Below, piece by piece: positions 59,529-64,000 of a stretch of 64,000 bases of DNA. The stretch is from contig JAGQDJ010000043.1 of assembly GCA_022885665.1 (NCBI GenBank), forward strand, positions 248,001 to 312,000, given 5' to 3'. The position numbers and the translations under genes were made by a program. Positions within the stretch are counted from its first letter, which is position 1. The number at the start of each line of letters is the position of its first letter. The notes under the pieces are model-generated. The model ran no database searches, was not told where the DNA came from, and saw only the letters and a program-made list of their open reading frames with translations. Origin of the DNA: Triops longicaudatus. Taxonomy: Eukaryota > Arthropoda > Branchiopoda > Notostraca > Triopsidae.

Positions 59529-62500
59529 GGTAAGGAGATAGACTTTTGTACGAACACTTGTAGATCAATGTCTCAATCCCTACAGTGAAAAATTCAGAAA
59601 TGTAAAGAAACGTCGAAAAAAAGGGGGGAAAAAGATTTCAGATGCATCGGTCACGTTGTGTTGCTCTTTGGACTGAAGCTTTCAAATTGCTCTGTACTTT
59701 ACGTACGCACGGTTTTTACTATTTTAGGAAATGGCATCTCTTTGGACCATTCAAATCTGGTGTCCAGTTAGTACACGTCGTTCTCCTTGACACCCGAAAT
59801 GTGAGCGTTCACTACTGTATGGTACTATACATAAGTTTTCACTAGGGGGAGTGAAAGGAGGTGTGTGGGCATGGGTGTGATGACAACCTTCAGAAGGGTG
59901 AGCGAGGGTGTAGGGAATACGAATGGCCATACAAGGCGCCTTCAGAAGCTGCTAAAAGGACCGTAAAGTGGAGCTGTCCGTGTCTTTGTTAATTACCTCC
60001 ACCTTAAAATCCGGAACATGTTCCTTGACAGTTGAAGTTTTACTTTGATTGGGGCATAATCTGTCTCCCGCTGAGTCCAGGTTGAGACACGCCGTGGGTG
60101 TATGTCGCCAAGCGACGATGCCAAGTTGGTTTCCAGCAGTCAAAGTTTTGATTCAACATGGGAATTCAAAACGTGTCGTTCACATGTCTTTGTTTTAATA
60201 GGATTACTTCATACTACTGGTTCGGAAAGTTGCATAGAAGTAAACGTTGCTAAGTTTGGCAACAGTAGGATGATTTTGGCTATTGTGTGCTGTGCAGTAG
60301 ATGTTACACGGGTCGCCCAGTTGCATAACGACCCTTTGACGAAGAAATTTTGCAAATATCTTTTCAGTATATCAATTAACATTCAAATCCGTTATGCAGA
60401 AAAAGAAGGAAAAGAGCGTAGAGCCGATGTTGAATGGCTTTATGGCAACTTGTTTTGACACAGGCATCTAGAAATGATCTTGAGTCATGCAACCTCAACA
60501 AATATTATAATGGAGTTAAATGCAATAGTCTTGTGAAACAGAATACAAATTTATCAGGTGTTATTGTAAATTACATGAAGGTATTTTCACGTGTTGATGA
60601 ACCTCGTACATTTTTGCTTTTTTCATAGTTTAACGTAACTTTCCAGAACTATATTTTCTCCTTTCTCGTTTACTCTGAGCTGTATCGTAGTTTGAGAAAA
60701 CTGTCAGAATACGTGAATTTTGTTGAGGAAACCTTTGAACTAATGTATTATCCGAAATCGTTTTGATATCTATTTCACGGCATTAAAAAACCTCAGTTGA
60801 TTTGAAGTTACATTAAGGTAGTCGCAAAAAATCTCAGGGAGTTCTTGTTTGAAATATTACTAGAACATTTTAAAAGGTTCTATACGTAAAAATTAAATCT
60901 GGAAGACATAAAAAATGAAAAGGTTACCATTAAATTTATTTTTAATGTGACTTAATGCCGGTGTTTAAACAAGCCGAGTGCTAGCGTGGCATTATCTACA
61001 TGCCAGGTGTTTCGTAATTGTGTTCAAAGTTTTTAAAGCGACGAATTAAACGTCTCTGACACGAGCTTCTTTATGTGATGTTGGAACGCCAATTTGACGA
61101 ATCTCTACTTGCATACTATTGAGACACGGTTTGTGTGTCGAAAAAATCGTGTAATTTTGTATTTACGAAATGTGCGGAGACCACGGGTGGTCCCCTTTCT
61201 CGAGAAAATGGAAAGTTAAAACCAAACTGGCTTAATTGCTTTGTATGGAAGCGTTTCATCTATAGTGAATTGTGCGTCTGTACCTTGCTTAGTACCGTCA
61301 CTCTGCATTGCGTTTTACTTTTGGATTTGCTAGACTCGTCTTCCGAAGTTAAAATAATTTTCTGTGCATTACGTTTTGTAACCTATTTTATGGATGAATC
61401 CAATTTAGTCCTTTTTTTTATTAGTTAACATAACGGTGATGCATTGCCAGCGTCTAGGGCGCAATTTGCAGTCCTCACTGGTGCAAATTTTCGCCGTTTC
61501 ATTCTTTGTGCCACTGTGAGATTTGAAGACAGTTCCATGTCCCATTCCTGGAACTTTGCAGCAATCGTATTGTTGAATGAAGCAGTTCTGATCGTGAATC
61601 CCCAGTGCATCTCTTCAAAAATATATATTTTAAATAGCTTTTAGAATTCCATCAAGCTGCAGGTAGCTTTGTGTTCGCGTTCTCCATGGCTTAAAGTTCC
61701 TTGAAAGCTCCATCACGGCATCGAAGATTTATTTTCCCATTTTTTAGCGTATCCTTGTGTCATCCTAACTTGTGTAATACCTTAACATTATGATGGAAAT
61801 TTTGCAAGCAGTCTTATGTGCGTTTGCTGGAATGTCCGGACGAACTTAAGATGATTTTCGTATAGTACAAGGCCCTTTCAAGATATTGCGCCGTAAGTTT
61901 CTGAATACCTGGACCAAAGTTGTCAATATAGACATAGCCAGAGCTATGAACGTTGTAAAATAACACTGTCATATTTTGTGACGATGCATCGTCTCACTGC
62001 GAGATTTCCCGTTATTAACGAGAAAAGGCAGAGTAATGAAGGAAATTTGGCCCACATCTCTGAACCTTCGTCTCATATATCACAACCGTCGCTACGCAAT
62101 CCAAGACCAGCTTCTTTAGCAATAATTAAAAGGTCTTTCAGTAGTGACGCTTCTGCTGCATAGGACAATCTCATTTCAGCCAAAGATCCCCAAGTAGCGT
62201 TTTTAACTACCTGCCCTCCACCCCCTGAAAAATACCCTTTCTCTCGTTTCCCACTGTTGCCGTTTCATTTTTAGAGCACTCCACAAAGTGTCGCGTTTTA
62301 CAACCGCCAAAGCCACAAAAACCCACAAGTTATTACCAGGGCTTTTTTTTTTAAGCAAAAGAAAAAAAAAAAAAAAAAAAAATCTGGAGAGTGACAAAGG
62401 AAGGAGGGACTAAGCTCAGGTATTTGCCTCCACTCTTGCAGCTTAAAGGCTAATGACCGAAATTTCGCTGTTCGAGAAAGAAATCGCAATTAGGTTTAAA

Positions 62501-63520
62501 CACATGAAATTTAATAGAAAAGTAAATCCTGGGGGACAAAAGTGCATAAACCTTACTGTTTGTTTATTGCTTCTTCGGAAATTTACGATTTTGTTAAGCT
62601 TGACGTTTCTGCTGATCTGTCGCTTCTGATTCACTGCTATTAAAAAATGTCTTTTTCGCAAATTAAATGCCTTCCAGTAGTAACGAAGAAGAGGTTTGTT
62701 TTTGGTATTATTAGCGCCACACATTAATTAGTCAATAGTTGGTGTGCTACAGTCAGCATTTAAAACGAAGAGCTACGATGATCGCGCAGAACTGAACTGC
62801 AGTGACAATTGTATTGCGAGTAGTGTTTTGTAAATTTATTCATTCATTTTATATAGATCATCATTTTCCAGGTTGGGGTTGCGTTACCTTGTAAAGAAAG
62901 CTGACTAGATACATTTTAGTTAAAAAAAAAGTAAAAATGAAAAGCGTTTTGAACCAATCAGGCCACCTAACACCTAATAGCCATAGCATAAAACTCTTGG
63001 TCATTATTTTTTCCCATCACGATAGTTCAAAAGCCACATATTAATGTTTAAGCACGTGACAAGTGGATTGCGGATAAAAGCGTAACGTTCCTTTCACCAT
63101 GGCTACCATTGCTTTGCCTATAGCTGAACGTTGAAAATCGGATGATGATGAAAGTCTTTTTCGTCAAAACGCTTTCCCGCTTGATCAGTTGGCATAGCGT
63201 TTTCCAATTTGCAAAGATTCACCCCTGTACCCATGTGATGGAAGGTCAGGGTCACAGTATAAGGGTTACACAGTAGGATAACAGGGCTATCTCCCAATGT
63301 TTTAGTTTCTTTCTCGGTCCCTTGAGTACATTCAGGTAAAAGACCGGAATAGAAAAGGGTACGTTCGCAGACCTACCTACCAGTGCAAGTGCAGTCCAAA
63401 AATCGTCCCGACGGTTTAAAAAGCTCTTAGTTTAAATCTATTGCATTAAGCACAACATGAACACACTATAGACAATTTTGCGTTACCTAGGTTGCACCAC
63501 GAGGAGGCAGTCTATTTTGT

Positions 63521-63573
63521 AACCCATACATAGATATAGTATTGTATAACAATACAGTATCTATGTATGGGTT
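63521..63573. repeat. 53-bp hairpin, 25-bp arms with a 3-nt loop
   Basis: The left arm starts AACCCATACATAGATA and the right arm ends TATCTATGTATGGGTT. The arms pair over 25 bp with two mismatches around an ATA loop. It could be a small palindromic MITE; a small-RNA hairpin is possible but the loop is too short for a typical pre-miRNA. Confidence 0.9.
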
Positions 63574-63626
63574 CAACCCTATATACTATAAAATACCTAT
63601 GTATATGAAGTGTTTTGTTATGTTAT

Positions 63627-63866
63627 GGTTACTTATCTATTACACGCCCTATACACTGATGCAAATGTTCACACACACACAAAAACTCGGTAGATTTTTA
63701 CGTAATTTACTGTAAAATGAAGTAACTGCAAATAATAAAGTAAATTTTGTTGAAAAGTTAAGTTACACTTAATAAATTTTAATAATATATCAAATAATAA
63801 TTTTCATAATAAATCGTACATAGTAATGTTAAAGTAATTTTACGGGGCGTATAATAGATAAGTACC
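63627..63866. mobile_element. AT-rich element bounded by inverted repeats, possible MITE
   Basis: GGTTACTTATCTATTACACG (starting at 63627) and its near reverse complement CGTATAATAGATAAGTACC (ending at 63866) form inverted repeats of about 22 bp around 200 bp of very AT-rich sequence. No target-site duplication was identified, so mobility is inferred from structure only. Confidence 0.5.
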
Positions 63867-64000
63867 TGGTTATATTTTTTGTGTGTCTATATAAGAGTAG
63901 TTTAAAATTAGTTCAAATTTGTCATTAGACTTACTTGTAGGGCAGATTTAAATTATTTTGCTACTTATGTGTAACTGTTCCTAACTTTTGCAAGTTTTGT

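Larger units (their letters stand above)
57387..64000. other. dlg1 intron 3, runs past the end of the window
   Basis: No PDZ-domain coding exon or other recognisable protein was found. Contents noted: a (GT)n run at 58602-58618, a degraded MITE copy at 59355-59528, an A-run at 62362-62382, a 53-bp hairpin at 63521-63573 and an inverted-repeat element at 63627-63866. The short Ser-rich frame at 61984-62163 (MHRLTARFPVINEKRQSNEG at its start) is not supported as a gene. Confidence 0.6.

Noticed and set aside
61978..62163. Ser-rich open frame of about 60 codons (plus strand)
   Set aside because: It looks slightly coding-like but has no splice donor and no recognisable family; too short to support without expression data.
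62341..62382. T-run and A-run pair as a retroposon tail
   Set aside because: No target-site duplication or body sequence of a retroposon is visible; simple homopolymer tracts are sufficient.

Overview
This is nuclear DNA from an animal, almost certainly an arthropod; a crustacean or other non-holometabolous lineage is plausible, but the species cannot be named from sequence. The evidence is multi-exon genes with GT-AG introns, many of them only 52-80 bp, an AT-rich background, a calcitonin/DH31-type class B receptor, a discs-large gene with an arthropod-like L27 start, and a short degenerate array of the arthropod telomere unit (TTAGG). No bacterial genes, tRNA, rRNA, CRISPR or intact transposase/reverse transcriptase genes were seen.

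Layout. The left 27 kb is gene-dense. A class B GPCR of the diuretic hormone 31 receptor type (+, 1196-8547, 10 coding exons, 631 aa) is followed by the U-box ubiquitin ligase UBE4B/Ufd2 (+, 11669-17181, 20 exons, 1122 aa). This converges on a TEX10/IPI1-like rRNA-processing factor (-, 17414-20235, 10 exons, 603 aa). Then come an AMMECR1 homologue (+, 22566-24067, 4 exons, 264 aa) and a TMEM126-like mitochondrial membrane protein (-, 24956-26760, 4 exons, about 205 aa). A possible small basic protein (-, 26797-27336) has its stop only 36 bp before the TMEM126 start codon. All exon joins given below were worked out by hand so that reading phase and family alignment agree.

The right 36 kb is dominated by one gene. 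A discs-large (dlg1) orthologue starts at 27650 and its L27 domain is split over three exons (27650, 33749, 57220). It has a 6 kb first intron, a 23 kb second intron and a third intron that runs past the end of the window, so the PDZ, SH3 and guanylate-kinase exons lie outside. The 23 kb intron holds a 275-codon GC-rich open frame (45945-46769) with a splice donor whose phase matches the downstream dlg1 exon; it may be an alternative first exon or a nested gene. It also holds a hAT-like MITE with an 8-bp target-site duplication and a 139-bp tandem duplication. A second diverged MITE copy and a hairpin/inverted-repeat element lie in intron 3.

The genes are functionally unrelated housekeeping and signalling genes. 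Arrangements that may matter for expression are the two tail-to-tail pairs (UBE4B/TEX10, AMMECR1/TMEM126), the head-to-head pair TEX10/AMMECR1, and the 314-bp divergent region between the small minus-strand gene and dlg1.
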